Below, piece after piece: positions 26,622 to 35,550 of a DNA stretch of 64,000 bases. The notes under the pieces are model-generated. The model saw only the letters and a list, made by a program, of their open reading frames with translations. It did no database searches and was not told the origin of the DNA. Source of the stretch: Candidatus Peregrinibacteria bacterium GW2011_GWF2_38_29 (GTDB taxonomy: Bacteria; Patescibacteriota; Gracilibacteria; UBA1369; UBA12463); NCBI GenBank assembly GCA_000992695.1, contig LBUS01000002.1, positions 79,153-143,152 of the forward strand. The letters are read 5' to 3'. The number at the start of each line of letters is the position of its first letter. Within the stretch, counting starts at the first letter, position 1. The translations under genes and the position numbers were made by a program.

Positions 26622-28142
26622 TTAAACAATCAAGCTTTTCCCTGTCATCTCTTTTGGCTGTTTGATTTTAAGTAATTTCAAAACCGTTGGAGCAATATCT
26701 TTTAGTCCTCCGTCACTACGAAGTTTTGGGTTTTTTATTTTATCTGATATGACAAGAAATATTGTTGGATTTGTTGTGTGAGAAGGACAAGGATCGCCGT
26801 TTGGATAAAGCATTTGTTCCGCATTGCCATGATCGCCGGTGATTAAAATGTCATAACCGAGTTTTTGCGCGGTTGGAACGATTTGCTTTAGGCATGTATC
26901 AAGCGTTTCTACTGCTTTTTTTGCGGCTTTAAAGTCTCCGGAATGACCGACCAAGTCGCAGTTTGCAAAGTTTAAAAGTATAAAGCCGTAATTATTGTTT
27001 TTCATTTCGGAAATAAGTTTTTTTGTTACTTCAGGGGCGCTCATTTCCGGTTTATCCGCATAAGAAGGGCATTTTGGCGAATGAATCAAGGTCCATTTTT
27101 CGTATGGGAATTGCGTTTTTATTTGGCTGTTAAAGAAATATGTCACATGAGCGTATTTTTCAGTTTCCGCGATTCTGAGTTGTGGAATTTTGTTTTTAAC
27201 AAGCACTTCGTTGAGATTATTTTTGACGATTGGAGCAGGGAACATAACAGGTGCGCGATTTGAATATGGACCAAAACATACAAATTCCGGATTTACTCTT
27301 TTTGTTGGTTTAAAGTCCTTAAATGCACGTTTTATAAACGCTTTTGCGATTTGTCTTGCGCGATCTGTGCGGTAATTAAAGAAAATAACACTATCTTCGT
27401 TTTTAATGAGTCCGTTTTTATCGATAAGCATTGGGCCGATGTAATAATCGGTTTCCGCGCCCAGTTTTTCCGCTTTATCAATTGCTTTCATTGGATTTGG
27501 CTCAAATGTGCCTTTTCCGCTTACATAAAGGTTGTGCGCAATTTTTGTGCGATCCCAGTTTGTGTCTCTGTCCATTGCATAATATCTGCCGATAATTGTT
27601 GCGATTTTGCCAATTCCATATTCTTTGATTTTCTTTTGAATCATTTCTATGTATTTTTTTGCGGAATGTTCCGGGACGTCGCGACCATCTGTGATTGCGT
27701 GAATATAAACTTTTTTAAGTCCACGCATTTTTGCGAACTTTAAAAGCGCAAAAAGATGGCGTATATCACTATGAACGCCTTGATCTGAAATCATTCCAAG
27801 AATATGGAACGCGGAATTGTTTATTTCACAGTTTTTTGCGGCTTCACGTAAAAATTTATCTTTGAAAAACTCGCCTGATTTTATTGATTGATTTATTTCT
27901 TCAAGAGTTTGCCAGACAATTCTTCCCGCACCGATTGTGAAGTGTCCAACCTCGCTTCCTCCTTGTGTGTGAGGCGGTTCGCCAACGTCTTCGCTGTCTG
28001 TTTTAACAAGCGTATGTTTGTATTTTTTGCGAAGCTCTTTCATGAAAGGCGTATTTGCGCGCGTAATTGCGTTTCCGGGATAATCTTTTCCTTCGCCATA
28101 GCCATCCATAATAATCAGCATGACTTTATTTTTAGTAGGCAT
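26622..28142 (-). CDS. gpmI: 2,3-bisphosphoglycerate-independent phosphoglycerate mutase
   Basis: Glycolytic interconversion of 3- and 2-phosphoglycerate by a Mn-dependent alkaline-phosphatase-fold enzyme. 506 residues, usual length. The N-terminus VMLIIMDGYG carries a metal Asp, GGSEVGHFTIGAGRI carries the phosphoserine, and ISDQGVHSDIRH, ITDGRDVPEHSA and TGDHGNAEQM are further active-site blocks. The start overlaps the end of the prepilin peptidase gene by 11 nt. It is the last gene of the pyk operon, so two lower-glycolysis enzymes share a transcript. Confidence 0.97.
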   Translation of the reverse strand: MPTKNKVMLIIMDGYGEGKDYPGNAITRANTPFMKELRKKYKHTLVKTDSEDVGEPPHTQGGSEVGHFTIGAGRIVWQTLEEINQSIKSGEFFKDKFLREAAKNCEINNSAFHILGMISDQGVHSDIRHLFALLKFAKMRGLKKVYIHAITDGRDVPEHSAKKYIEMIQKKIKEYGIGKIATIIGRYYAMDRDTNWDRTKIAHNLYVSGKGTFEPNPMKAIDKAEKLGAETDYYIGPMLIDKNGLIKNEDSVIFFNYRTDRARQIAKAFIKRAFKDFKPTKRVNPEFVCFGPYSNRAPVMFPAPIVKNNLNEVLVKNKIPQLRIAETEKYAHVTYFFNSQIKTQFPYEKWTLIHSPKCPSYADKPEMSAPEVTKKLISEMKNNNYGFILLNFANCDLVGHSGDFKAAKKAVETLDTCLKQIVPTAQKLGYDILITGDHGNAEQMLYPNGDPCPSHTTNPTIFLVISDKIKNPKLRSDGGLKDIAPTVLKLLKIKQPKEMTGKSLIV

Positions 28143-28962
28143 AATTGAAATAAGTTGAAATTAAAAAGTTTCCAAAAAATATTGCGGTAAGCGCTCCTGT
28201 AACTAAAAATGGTCCAAATGGAATTGCAGTTTTTAATCCCGCTTTTCCAAAAGACATCATCAAAATGCTTATAATTGATCCGATTGCATATGCTATAAAT
28301 ACCGCTGCGATAAAAAGTTGCCATCCAAGGACTAAAGCCATCATAAAGCCAAGAATTGAATCTCCAAGCCCAATCCATTTTCCTTTTGAAAGGATTCTTT
28401 GGCCTTCAAAAATCAAGAATGCAAAAACAACCGCATAAACCATGTCTTTTATTGATGGAGTAGGGAAGTTAATTTGTATGTGCGTTATTTGGTTTGCTAC
28501 GCCTGCTAAAATTGCGAGAACTATGCCTGTATACGTAAACATGTCCGGAATTTCCTTGTACAATAAATCATAGAAAAATATTCCGATTAAAAGTGCACAG
28601 ATTATTGCGCCGTAAATATAAAAAATTGCGTTATTTAAGCTGAAAGTCAATGCGTGTGTTCCGAATGATAAAAACGGTAATTGAAAATAAAGCATTGCGA
28701 AAATCACGCCCGTTAAGAGTTCTATCAAAACGTAATGAGGTGAGATTCTTTTTTTACAATTACGGCATCTTCCAAGCGTGAATACAAAGCTTAAGATTGG
28801 GATTAAATCGAGTGCCGCAAGTGTTTTTCCGCATTTTGGACAGAATGATCTGCCAAGCATAATTCCTTTTTTATTTTTTTTGTGTCTGTAAATCAGTACG
28901 CTTAAAAAACTTCCTAAACTTGCTCCCAGATAGAAGGTGATTATTGAGAGGAATATATCCAT
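28132..28962 (-). CDS. pilD: Prepilin peptidase / N-methyltransferase (PilD family)
   Basis: Inner-membrane aspartyl protease that cleaves and methylates type IV prepilins. 276 residues, about eight membrane segments. The N-terminal cytoplasmic zinc module is present (CPKCGKTLAALD ... CRNCKKRISP). The catalytic aspartates are in FYDLLYKEIPD and GLGDSILGF (the GxGD motif). The presence of a full zinc module suggests the bifunctional form. It points to type IV pili; no pilin or pilus ATPase genes are in the window. Confidence 0.95.
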   Translation of the reverse strand: MDIFLSIITFYLGASLGSFLSVLIYRHKKNKKGIMLGRSFCPKCGKTLAALDLIPILSFVFTLGRCRNCKKRISPHYVLIELLTGVIFAMLYFQLPFLSFGTHALTFSLNNAIFYIYGAIICALLIGIFFYDLLYKEIPDMFTYTGIVLAILAGVANQITHIQINFPTPSIKDMVYAVVFAFLIFEGQRILSKGKWIGLGDSILGFMMALVLGWQLFIAAVFIAYAIGSIISILMMSFGKAGLKTAIPFGPFLVTGALTAIFFGNFLISTYFNYAY

Positions 28963-28970
28963 TTTATTTT

Positions 28971-30437
28971 TTAACGATTAAATGAATTGGCCTGATAAGT
29001 TTTCTTTTCAAGTTTATTATACTTTTCCGCGGCCGTAGTTGCTATAGAAGTTGTTTTTTTATCTAAAGTGAATGCTTTTTTATAGTAATCTTTTGCGGTT
29101 AATGGATATTCCATTTTTTCATAAAGTTGTCCCAGATTTAAATATACCGCTGACATGGAAGGCGCTATTGCAAGCGCTTTATCAAGGTTTTGTTTTGCGG
29201 ATTTATAGTCTTTGTTTGCGATGTTTGCCCATCCAAGAAGGTTATATGCCATGGCGCTATTTGGATGTGCTTTTAATGCGAGCTTTGCGAGCTCTAATGC
29301 GGCTTTTGGATTATTTAATTTTTCAATATAAATCCAAATTGGTCGAACAAAATAGTCTACATTTCCGCTATTTATTCCGAGAACCGTTTCATATGCTTTT
29401 GCGGATTTTTCATAATCTTTTTTTAAGAAATAAAGTTCGGCGAGTTTTTGATGAGCTTGAATTTTTGGCTCAAATCCTTTTTGAAGTGCTGCTTCAAGGT
29501 GCACGATTGCATTATCGATTTTATTTTCTGCGAAATAAGAAAGTCCTAAGAAAAATAAAGTTTCTGCTTTTGCCGGATCGAGCTTTTTGGCTTCTTCAAG
29601 CGCTTGCGATGCTTCGCTTGGTTTGTTGCCATTCAAATATGCATATCCGAGCAAAATCCATGCGTCTCTATAATCTTTTTTACTTTTTATAACGTCAGAA
29701 AGAAGCTGTGTTGCCATCGTGTTTTCTTCTGCATTTATTAATGCTTTTGCGATAAGTGTTTTTAAATGTGATATTTGTCCGCCTTCAAATTTTGAGAATT
29801 CCGTGAATGCGTTTAAGAAAGCTTGAGCTTTGCTTTTAAGTCTTGTGTCTGTATTTATTGTTGCGAGAAGTGTTTTTCCCTTTTCATATTCTCCAAGATA
29901 AATTGCGATTATTCCTTTGTAATAAGAGATAATTTCTTCTTTTGGGTCGAGTTGTTCAAATGATTTGCTTGCTTCGCCGATATTGCCTTCCATTAAATAT
30001 GCGCGACCTATATTTAGCTTTGCTTCAAAATCGTTTGAACCCATATTTAAAACTTCTTCGAATGATTCGCGCGCTTTTGTTGGATCTTTTTGCGTTAAAT
30101 AAATTGCTCCAATTTTCATAACAGGGTCAATTGAGCCCGGCATTGTGTTTGCCGCTTTTCTGTATGAGTTTATTGCAAAAGCAAAACGTCCTTTTAAGCT
30201 TAGAGCGTCGCCTTCTTTCATTAAAGAATTGTAACTTTCATAAACGCTTTTTGACGTGTTTACCGGTATGGTTTGAATTGGCTTTGCGCTTTGTGGTTGC
30301 GCTACTCTAAATGTTTGAATTTGTATACCTGCGTCATTATCGCGAAATGGCGGGATTTTAAAAATATATGCAAGATTAAGCCCAAATCCAACGATTAGTA
30401 TTGCCGGCAATATCCATTTTTTACTGTTCTTTAACAT
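28971..30437 (-). CDS. Membrane-anchored TPR protein
   Basis: 488 residues: one N-terminal membrane helix (WILPAILIVGFGLNLAYIF) then about ten tetratricopeptide repeats, for example AFAINSYRKAANTMPGSIDP, AEKYNKLEKKT at the end, and KDYKSAKQNLDKALAIAPSM. These are helical protein-binding scaffolds. The start overlaps ruvC by 7 nt, and pilD follows after 8 nt. Its place just upstream of pilD makes a role in pilus or envelope assembly possible, which is inference only. Confidence 0.85.
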   Translation of the reverse strand: MLKNSKKWILPAILIVGFGLNLAYIFKIPPFRDNDAGIQIQTFRVAQPQSAKPIQTIPVNTSKSVYESYNSLMKEGDALSLKGRFAFAINSYRKAANTMPGSIDPVMKIGAIYLTQKDPTKARESFEEVLNMGSNDFEAKLNIGRAYLMEGNIGEASKSFEQLDPKEEIISYYKGIIAIYLGEYEKGKTLLATINTDTRLKSKAQAFLNAFTEFSKFEGGQISHLKTLIAKALINAEENTMATQLLSDVIKSKKDYRDAWILLGYAYLNGNKPSEASQALEEAKKLDPAKAETLFFLGLSYFAENKIDNAIVHLEAALQKGFEPKIQAHQKLAELYFLKKDYEKSAKAYETVLGINSGNVDYFVRPIWIYIEKLNNPKAALELAKLALKAHPNSAMAYNLLGWANIANKDYKSAKQNLDKALAIAPSMSAVYLNLGQLYEKMEYPLTAKDYYKKAFTLDKKTTSIATTAAEKYNKLEKKTYQANSFNR

Positions 30438-30919
30438 TTTATTTTTGTTAGTTTTAGCGAATTTGCGAGCGAGAATGCGGCCGCGATTGCGTCTGCCGCA
30501 TCGTCAGGTTTTGGTGGGTTTTTTAATCCAAAAATAATTTGAATCATTTTTTGCACATTTTCTTTTCCGGCTTTTCCGTATCCACAAGTATTTGATTTGA
30601 TTTGCTGTGGAGTGTATTCGGTTATTTCTATTCCTTTTGAGTGTAGTATTTCTAAAATAACGCCGCGTGCATGTGCGACTGAAATTGCAGTTTTAACATT
30701 TTTTGTAAAGAAAAGCCTTTCTATTGCGGCTTTTTTTGGTTTCCAGAGTTTTATGATTTTTGTGAGATCCATTGCGATTTCTGATAATTTTAGTTCAAGA
30801 GGGGAGTTTGGTTTTGTTCTTATGCATCCATAATCGAGCAGTTTGCAGGTTTGCTTTGATGTCTCTATTATGCCGAATCCAACAATCGTTGTGCCCGGAT
30901 CTATGCCGATTATTATCAT
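30431..30919 (-). CDS. ruvC: Holliday-junction resolvase RuvC
   Basis: RNase H-fold endonuclease that resolves Holliday junctions with RuvAB. 162 residues. The first catalytic Asp is in IIGIDPGTTIVGFGII, the Glu in KKAAIERLFF, and the C-terminal Asp pair in KPDDAADAIAAA. ruvA is 7 kb away in another operon on the same strand; ruvB is not in the window. It starts 1 nt after pyk stops. Confidence 0.96.
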   Translation of the reverse strand: MIIIGIDPGTTIVGFGIIETSKQTCKLLDYGCIRTKPNSPLELKLSEIAMDLTKIIKLWKPKKAAIERLFFTKNVKTAISVAHARGVILEILHSKGIEITEYTPQQIKSNTCGYGKAGKENVQKMIQIIFGLKNPPKPDDAADAIAAAFSLANSLKLTKIKC

Positions 30920-30920
30920 T

Positions 30921-32324
30921 TTAAATAAAAATTGTATTTATTAGTTTTTCATCTTTGCTTGCATTTATTACTATAACAATTTTATTTCCTTTTTGAACGA
31001 GATTTTTCTTAATAAGAATGTTTCTCACTTCCTGCGTTGCGTTTTTCAAGTCTATTTTATGTTGAATTATTGGATTTATGCCCCAAACAAGCGCGAGTTG
31101 ATTCTTTGTTTTTTCGTCTTCCGTGATTGCGATTATTGGGATGTATATGCGGTGTCTTGAGATTTGCTGAGCCGTGAATCCGCTCAAAGTCACTGCGACT
31201 ATTGCGTTTGCATTTATATCTATTGCTAACTTTGAAGCGTTTAAAGCTGTTGCGTTTGAAACCGGGAGATTCAGATTTTTTTGAGTTGGAAGTAAGTCGT
31301 GATCTTTTTGAAGATTTTTTTCAACGACACTTGCGACGCGTGAAAGCGTTTTTACCGCATCCACGGGATATTTTCCAACAGCAGTTTCGTTTGAAAGCAT
31401 CATTGCATCTGTGTGATCAAAGACAGCATTTGCGGCATCGGAGATCTCGGCACGTGTTGGTGTTGCGTTTTCAACCATGGATTGAAGAATTTGCGTTGCG
31501 GTAATAACCGGTTTTCCGTATAAATTTGCAAGGTGAATTATGCGTTTTTGTGTCAAAGGAACTGTTTCCGCCGGCATTTCAACGCCAAGATCGCCACGTG
31601 CGACCATAACTCCATCTGCGACTTTCATTATGTTTTTAAGATTTCGGACAGCTTCAGGTCTTTCAATCTTTGCGATAACTTTTGCTTTGCTGTGATGCTT
31701 TGCTATGATTTTTTTAAGCCTGATTATGTCATTTGCGCATTTAACAAATGAAAGAGCAATATAGTCCACGTCGTTTTTTATGCCGAAAATCGCATCTTTT
31801 TTATCTTTTGCAGTGATTGGATCTGCGCTGATTGTGACGCCCGGAACATTTATTCCTTTGTGGGTTTTTACGATTCCGCCTTTCAAGACTTTGCAGTAAA
31901 TATTTTGGAATCTGTCATAAATGACTTCAAGCTCAATTGTTCCATCATCGATAAGGATTGTATCGCCACGCTTTACCTCTTTTGGAAGTTTTTTATATTG
32001 GATTGGAAACGTTTTGCTATTTCCAATCATATTTTTTGTTGTGAGTGTAATTTTTGCGCCTTTTTTGATTGCGATGCCTTGCGCCGGCATTTCTCCGATT
32101 CTTATTTTTGGGCCTTGTAGATCTTGCATGATTGCGATTGGCACACCTGTTTCAAGCGAAACTTGTCTGATTTTTTGAATTAAATCTTTAAATTCCGAGT
32201 ATTTTCCGTGTGAAAAGTTCAGCCTGACAACATTCATTCCCGCATGAACCATTTGCTTGAGTATATGCGCTGAACTTGAGGCAGGGCCAAGAGTTGCAAT
32301 GATTTTTGTGTTTTTCTTTATCAT
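30921..32324 (-). CDS. pyk: Pyruvate kinase
   Basis: Makes pyruvate and ATP from phosphoenolpyruvate. 467 residues. TKIIATLGPASS starts the barrel, QDLQGPKIRIGE and ALSFVKCANDI follow, KIERPEAVRNL carries the catalytic Lys and metal Glu, and ATQILQSMVENATPTRAEIS is the signature. The regulatory C-domain is complete but ends without a PEP-utiliser extension. It is first in the operon with ruvC, TPR, pilD and gpmI. The 121-bp gap upstream has a hairpin after glmS and a TAAAAT box near 32374. Confidence 0.96.
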   Translation of the reverse strand: MIKKNTKIIATLGPASSSAHILKQMVHAGMNVVRLNFSHGKYSEFKDLIQKIRQVSLETGVPIAIMQDLQGPKIRIGEMPAQGIAIKKGAKITLTTKNMIGNSKTFPIQYKKLPKEVKRGDTILIDDGTIELEVIYDRFQNIYCKVLKGGIVKTHKGINVPGVTISADPITAKDKKDAIFGIKNDVDYIALSFVKCANDIIRLKKIIAKHHSKAKVIAKIERPEAVRNLKNIMKVADGVMVARGDLGVEMPAETVPLTQKRIIHLANLYGKPVITATQILQSMVENATPTRAEISDAANAVFDHTDAMMLSNETAVGKYPVDAVKTLSRVASVVEKNLQKDHDLLPTQKNLNLPVSNATALNASKLAIDINANAIVAVTLSGFTAQQISRHRIYIPIIAITEDEKTKNQLALVWGINPIIQHKIDLKNATQEVRNILIKKNLVQKGNKIVIVINASKDEKLINTIFI

Positions 32325-32413
32325 TTTTGTTTTGTATATGAGGTTTTACGTCTAACTTGTTCCTTATATTTTAGCATAATTTTCGTGTTTTGGCTTGGAA
32401 ATACCCTTGACGA

Positions 32414-32451
32414 AAGTAAAGGTTTAGGTGTTGCTTCGCAACGTTTTACTT
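32414..32451 (-). repeat. Nested hairpin between glmS and pyk with GAA triloop
   Basis: Inner perfect hairpin GTTGC-GAA-GCAAC (minus strand, 32442-32430) lies inside outer arms AAGTAAA (32451-32445) and TTTACTT (32420-32414). The outer arm overlaps the glmS stop. There is no clear U-run, so termination is uncertain. It belongs to the mini-hairpin family described in the findings. Confidence 0.55.
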
Positions 32452-34224
32452 CACAGTAACACTTTTTGCTAGATTTCTTGGCATGTCGGGGTTGTTTTTG
32501 CGCAGAAGCGCAAGTTTGTATGCCAAAATTTGGACAGGGATGATGTTTACGATAGGGGATAACGTTTGAACATCCGGAACGCGAATCCAATAATCAAAAA
32601 CGTCTTCATTGGTTGGAGAAACGCCGATTATGTAGCCGCCGCGCGCTTTAACTTCCATCGCGTTGCTTAAAATCGCTTTTTTATTTTCGTCATTTGCGCA
32701 TAAAACAATGCACGGTGTGTCTTTTTGAATAAGCGCGATTGGGCCGTGCTTGAGTTCGCCTCCTGCGAACCCTTCAGCGTGAATATATGAAACTTCTTGA
32801 AGTTTTATGGCTGATTCAAGCGCCATTGGATAGTTTGATCCGCGACCGATTATATACATGCTTTCAAAATTTTGTAATTTTTGTGCGAGTTTTGAGATGT
32901 GTTCTTCGTAACGAGGATTTAACATGTCGTTTATTTTTCCTGCAGTTTCAAGAAGCAGTGTTTTTCCATCATTTAATCTTTCAGCGCACGCATATGCGAG
33001 AAGCGTGATTACGGCAATTTGTGCTGTTGTGACCTTTGTTGATGCCACAGCCTTTTCCGGGCCGCATTTTGTTGGAACTATCATGTTGGACATTTGTGCC
33101 ATGGATGAAGTTTCAACGTTAACGATTGATAAAACTTTTGCTTTTTTTTCTTTCGCGATTTCAATTGCTTCAAGCGTGTCTGCGGTTTCGCCGCTTTGAG
33201 AAACGCCGACTATGAGCGTTTTATTTGTTATGAAGTGATGATGCGCCGGAAATTCCGAACCAAATGTTGAATTTATGTGTTTGTGTGCGATTTCGGAAAA
33301 TATATATTCACCGGTTAAGCAAACTTTTCCGGCTGTTCCACAGCCAATAAAATACGTTCCAATCGCCTTGTTTATCATTTCTGCTGCGCGTTTGATGATT
33401 TTATCGTCTTGATTTAAAACGCGATATAAAGTTTCTTTTTGCTCCATGATTTCTTTTATCATGAAGTGCGAATATTCGCCTTTTTCCGCGCTTTCCGGAT
33501 TCCAAGTGATTTCAACTATGCGTTTTTCAATTTCTTTTTTATTTGTGAGTTCATAGAATTTGGCTTTTGCATCGCTTAAAACGACCATTTGGTTATTATC
33601 CAAATACATGACTTTATTGGTATATTTTAAGAATGCCGGAATGTCTGAAGCTATATAAAATTCTTTGTTTTTGCCGACGCCAACGATTAAAGGGGATCCG
33701 CGTCTTGCCGCAATAATTTTGTTTTCTTTTTTACAAATTACAACGATTGCATATCTTCCTTCAATTTTTAAAATTGCTTTTCTGACACTTTCTTCTAAGC
33801 CCTCTTTTTCAAGATTTTCCTGAATTAAATGCGCTATAACCTCTGTGTCGGTTTCGGATTTAAATTTGTGTCCGCGTTTTATAAGTTGTTTTTTAACTTC
33901 CAGGTAATTTTCAAAAATTCCGTTATGTATAAGAACAACTTCGTTGTCTTCTGTTGAATGTGGATGTGCATTTTCTCTTGTTACTCCTCCATGCGTTGCC
34001 CATCTTGAATGTCCAATTGCGATCTCAGTTTGTTCGCAAATTTCTTTTGGAAGGGAAGTGATATCACCTATTTTCCCGGTTCTTTTATAAATCGCGATGT
34101 TGTTATCGTTTTTACACGCGATTCCCCATGAATCATATCCACGATATTCAAGGCTTTTAAGTCCTTGCACGAGTATTTTACCCGCATTGGTTTTTGGTCC
34201 GTAGTAAGCGAAAATTCCGCACAT
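32446..34224 (-). CDS. glmS: Glucosamine-6-phosphate synthase (isomerizing)
   Basis: Makes glucosamine-6-phosphate from fructose-6-phosphate and glutamine, the first step to UDP-GlcNAc and the cell wall. 592 residues. Cys2 is the amidotransferase nucleophile (MCGIFAYYGPKTNAG), followed by SLEYRGYDSWGIA. Two SIS domains include GVSQSGETADTLEAI and GRGSNYPMALESAIKLQE, and the C-terminus is NLAKSVTVK. It begins 1 nt after purQ and receives fructose-6-P from the pgi product of the same operon. No glmS ribozyme is possible with so little upstream space. Confidence 0.97.
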   Translation of the reverse strand: MCGIFAYYGPKTNAGKILVQGLKSLEYRGYDSWGIACKNDNNIAIYKRTGKIGDITSLPKEICEQTEIAIGHSRWATHGGVTRENAHPHSTEDNEVVLIHNGIFENYLEVKKQLIKRGHKFKSETDTEVIAHLIQENLEKEGLEESVRKAILKIEGRYAIVVICKKENKIIAARRGSPLIVGVGKNKEFYIASDIPAFLKYTNKVMYLDNNQMVVLSDAKAKFYELTNKKEIEKRIVEITWNPESAEKGEYSHFMIKEIMEQKETLYRVLNQDDKIIKRAAEMINKAIGTYFIGCGTAGKVCLTGEYIFSEIAHKHINSTFGSEFPAHHHFITNKTLIVGVSQSGETADTLEAIEIAKEKKAKVLSIVNVETSSMAQMSNMIVPTKCGPEKAVASTKVTTAQIAVITLLAYACAERLNDGKTLLLETAGKINDMLNPRYEEHISKLAQKLQNFESMYIIGRGSNYPMALESAIKLQEVSYIHAEGFAGGELKHGPIALIQKDTPCIVLCANDENKKAILSNAMEVKARGGYIIGVSPTNEDVFDYWIRVPDVQTLSPIVNIIPVQILAYKLALLRKNNPDMPRNLAKSVTVK

Positions 34225-34225
34225 A

Positions 34226-35545
34226 TTATTTTGAGTAAATTAAACTTGAATGAGGATTGTGAAAAATGTGAGTTTCAAGAATCGCGTTTATGTTTCTTGG
34301 TTCATTTTTGAGAACCCAAAGTAGTCCCTTTTTAATTTCTGTAATGTTTTTTATTCCAAAGTGTTTTTTTAGTCCGGACATTGCATTTTTGCCCATGTAA
34401 TTATTTCTTTCAAAAACAAAATATGCCATTTCAAAATTGTCTTGGAATTTTGATTCGATAAGTCCTTCATTTGCATCATATTCGTGCCAAATTCCGTTAA
34501 TTTTGACATATGGTAATTCTTTATTTGTATTTATCAATTCGCCGGACTTAATAGCTTCAATAATCAATGATTTTTTGTCTGTTTTTCCTTCGGTTTTTAT
34601 TCCGAAATATGAATATTTTTTGAGTTGAATTCCGATGAAGCCCATATCTTTTAACGCGTTTTCAATTGTGCGTTCTTCGTTGTCCGTGATTATTAATTCA
34701 ACGAGCATTTCAATGTCATATTTTTCATCGTATTTTCCGATTTTTTCTTCTCTAAACTCGCCTTTATATTTCTTTTTTGCTGATACTGGAGCGGTTATTT
34801 TAAATTCGCCTGTTATATATTTTTTCATTGATGCGAACACCGGATCGCCATTAGTCGTTCTTTCCGGATGCGGCATTAAAGCCATGATATTTCCATCCGC
34901 GTTACAAACTCCCGCAAGGCTATGAATTGCATTATTTGGGTTTATTGGGAATTCATTTATGAATTTTCCATTTTCATCACAATATCTGAAAATCGTTTGT
35001 TCATTTTCAATAAGTGTTTTTAAAAGCGCTTTATCTTGCGTTATATATCTGCCTTCACCATGAGCAACAGGGCATTTTATTAATGTTTTTTTATCAAACA
35101 TATTGAATGCGCATCTTCCTGTTGGCGCATCTGATTTTAAATAAATCCAATCATTATAAAACCCAATTCCAAGAATTTCATTGTTTTTAATTCTTTCGTT
35201 CCAAGCGAGTGCCATTTCAAGTTTTTTGCCTTCAAGTCCAGGTATTACGCCTGATTCAACGAGCATTTGCGCACCATTGCATATTCCAATTAATGGTTTC
35301 CCCTTTGAGGCTTCTTTTATAACTTGTGCGATGATTGGATCTTTTGAGGCAATAATTCCTGATCTTCCGCGGTCTTCATATGAAAATCCGCCAGGTAAAA
35401 TGAATCCGTCGTATGATTTTAAATCAACATCTTCATTCCATCTTAAAATTTCGGCATTCATCCCTACTCTTTTGCAAGCTCTTGCGGCTTCAAGTTCGCA
35501 GTTTGTTCCGGGGAAGAGGATTATGGCTATTTTTGGTGTATTCAT
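34226..35545 (-). CDS. purQ: PurQ amidotransferase fused to a PurS-like C-terminal region
   Basis: 439 residues, against ~225-260 for PurQ. Residues 1-250 are PurQ, the glutaminase subunit of FGAM synthase: IILFPGTNCELEAARACKRV, catalytic Cys89 in GICNGAQML, and His226/Glu228 in MPHPERTTNG. Residues ~277-345 (YDIEMLVELIITDNEERTIE, then ALKDMGFIGIQLKKYSYFGI) resemble the small PurS subunit, which bridges PurQ and PurL. Another ~95 residues of unknown type follow. The PurS reading is inference from strand-helix pattern. It lies between pepP and glmS with gaps of 5 and 1 nt; purL is not in the window. Confidence 0.85.
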   Translation of the reverse strand: MNTPKIAIILFPGTNCELEAARACKRVGMNAEILRWNEDVDLKSYDGFILPGGFSYEDRGRSGIIASKDPIIAQVIKEASKGKPLIGICNGAQMLVESGVIPGLEGKKLEMALAWNERIKNNEILGIGFYNDWIYLKSDAPTGRCAFNMFDKKTLIKCPVAHGEGRYITQDKALLKTLIENEQTIFRYCDENGKFINEFPINPNNAIHSLAGVCNADGNIMALMPHPERTTNGDPVFASMKKYITGEFKITAPVSAKKKYKGEFREEKIGKYDEKYDIEMLVELIITDNEERTIENALKDMGFIGIQLKKYSYFGIKTEGKTDKKSLIIEAIKSGELINTNKELPYVKINGIWHEYDANEGLIESKFQDNFEMAYFVFERNNYMGKNAMSGLKKHFGIKNITEIKKGLLWVLKNEPRNINAILETHIFHNPHSSLIYSK

Positions 35546-35550
35546 GTTAT

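Noticed and set aside
29072..29692. 206-codon plus-strand frame
   Set aside because: Antisense to the TPR repeats; no start context or family signal.
32325..34224. glmS ribozyme upstream of glmS
   Set aside because: Only 1 nt separates purQ and glmS, leaving no room for the ribozyme.
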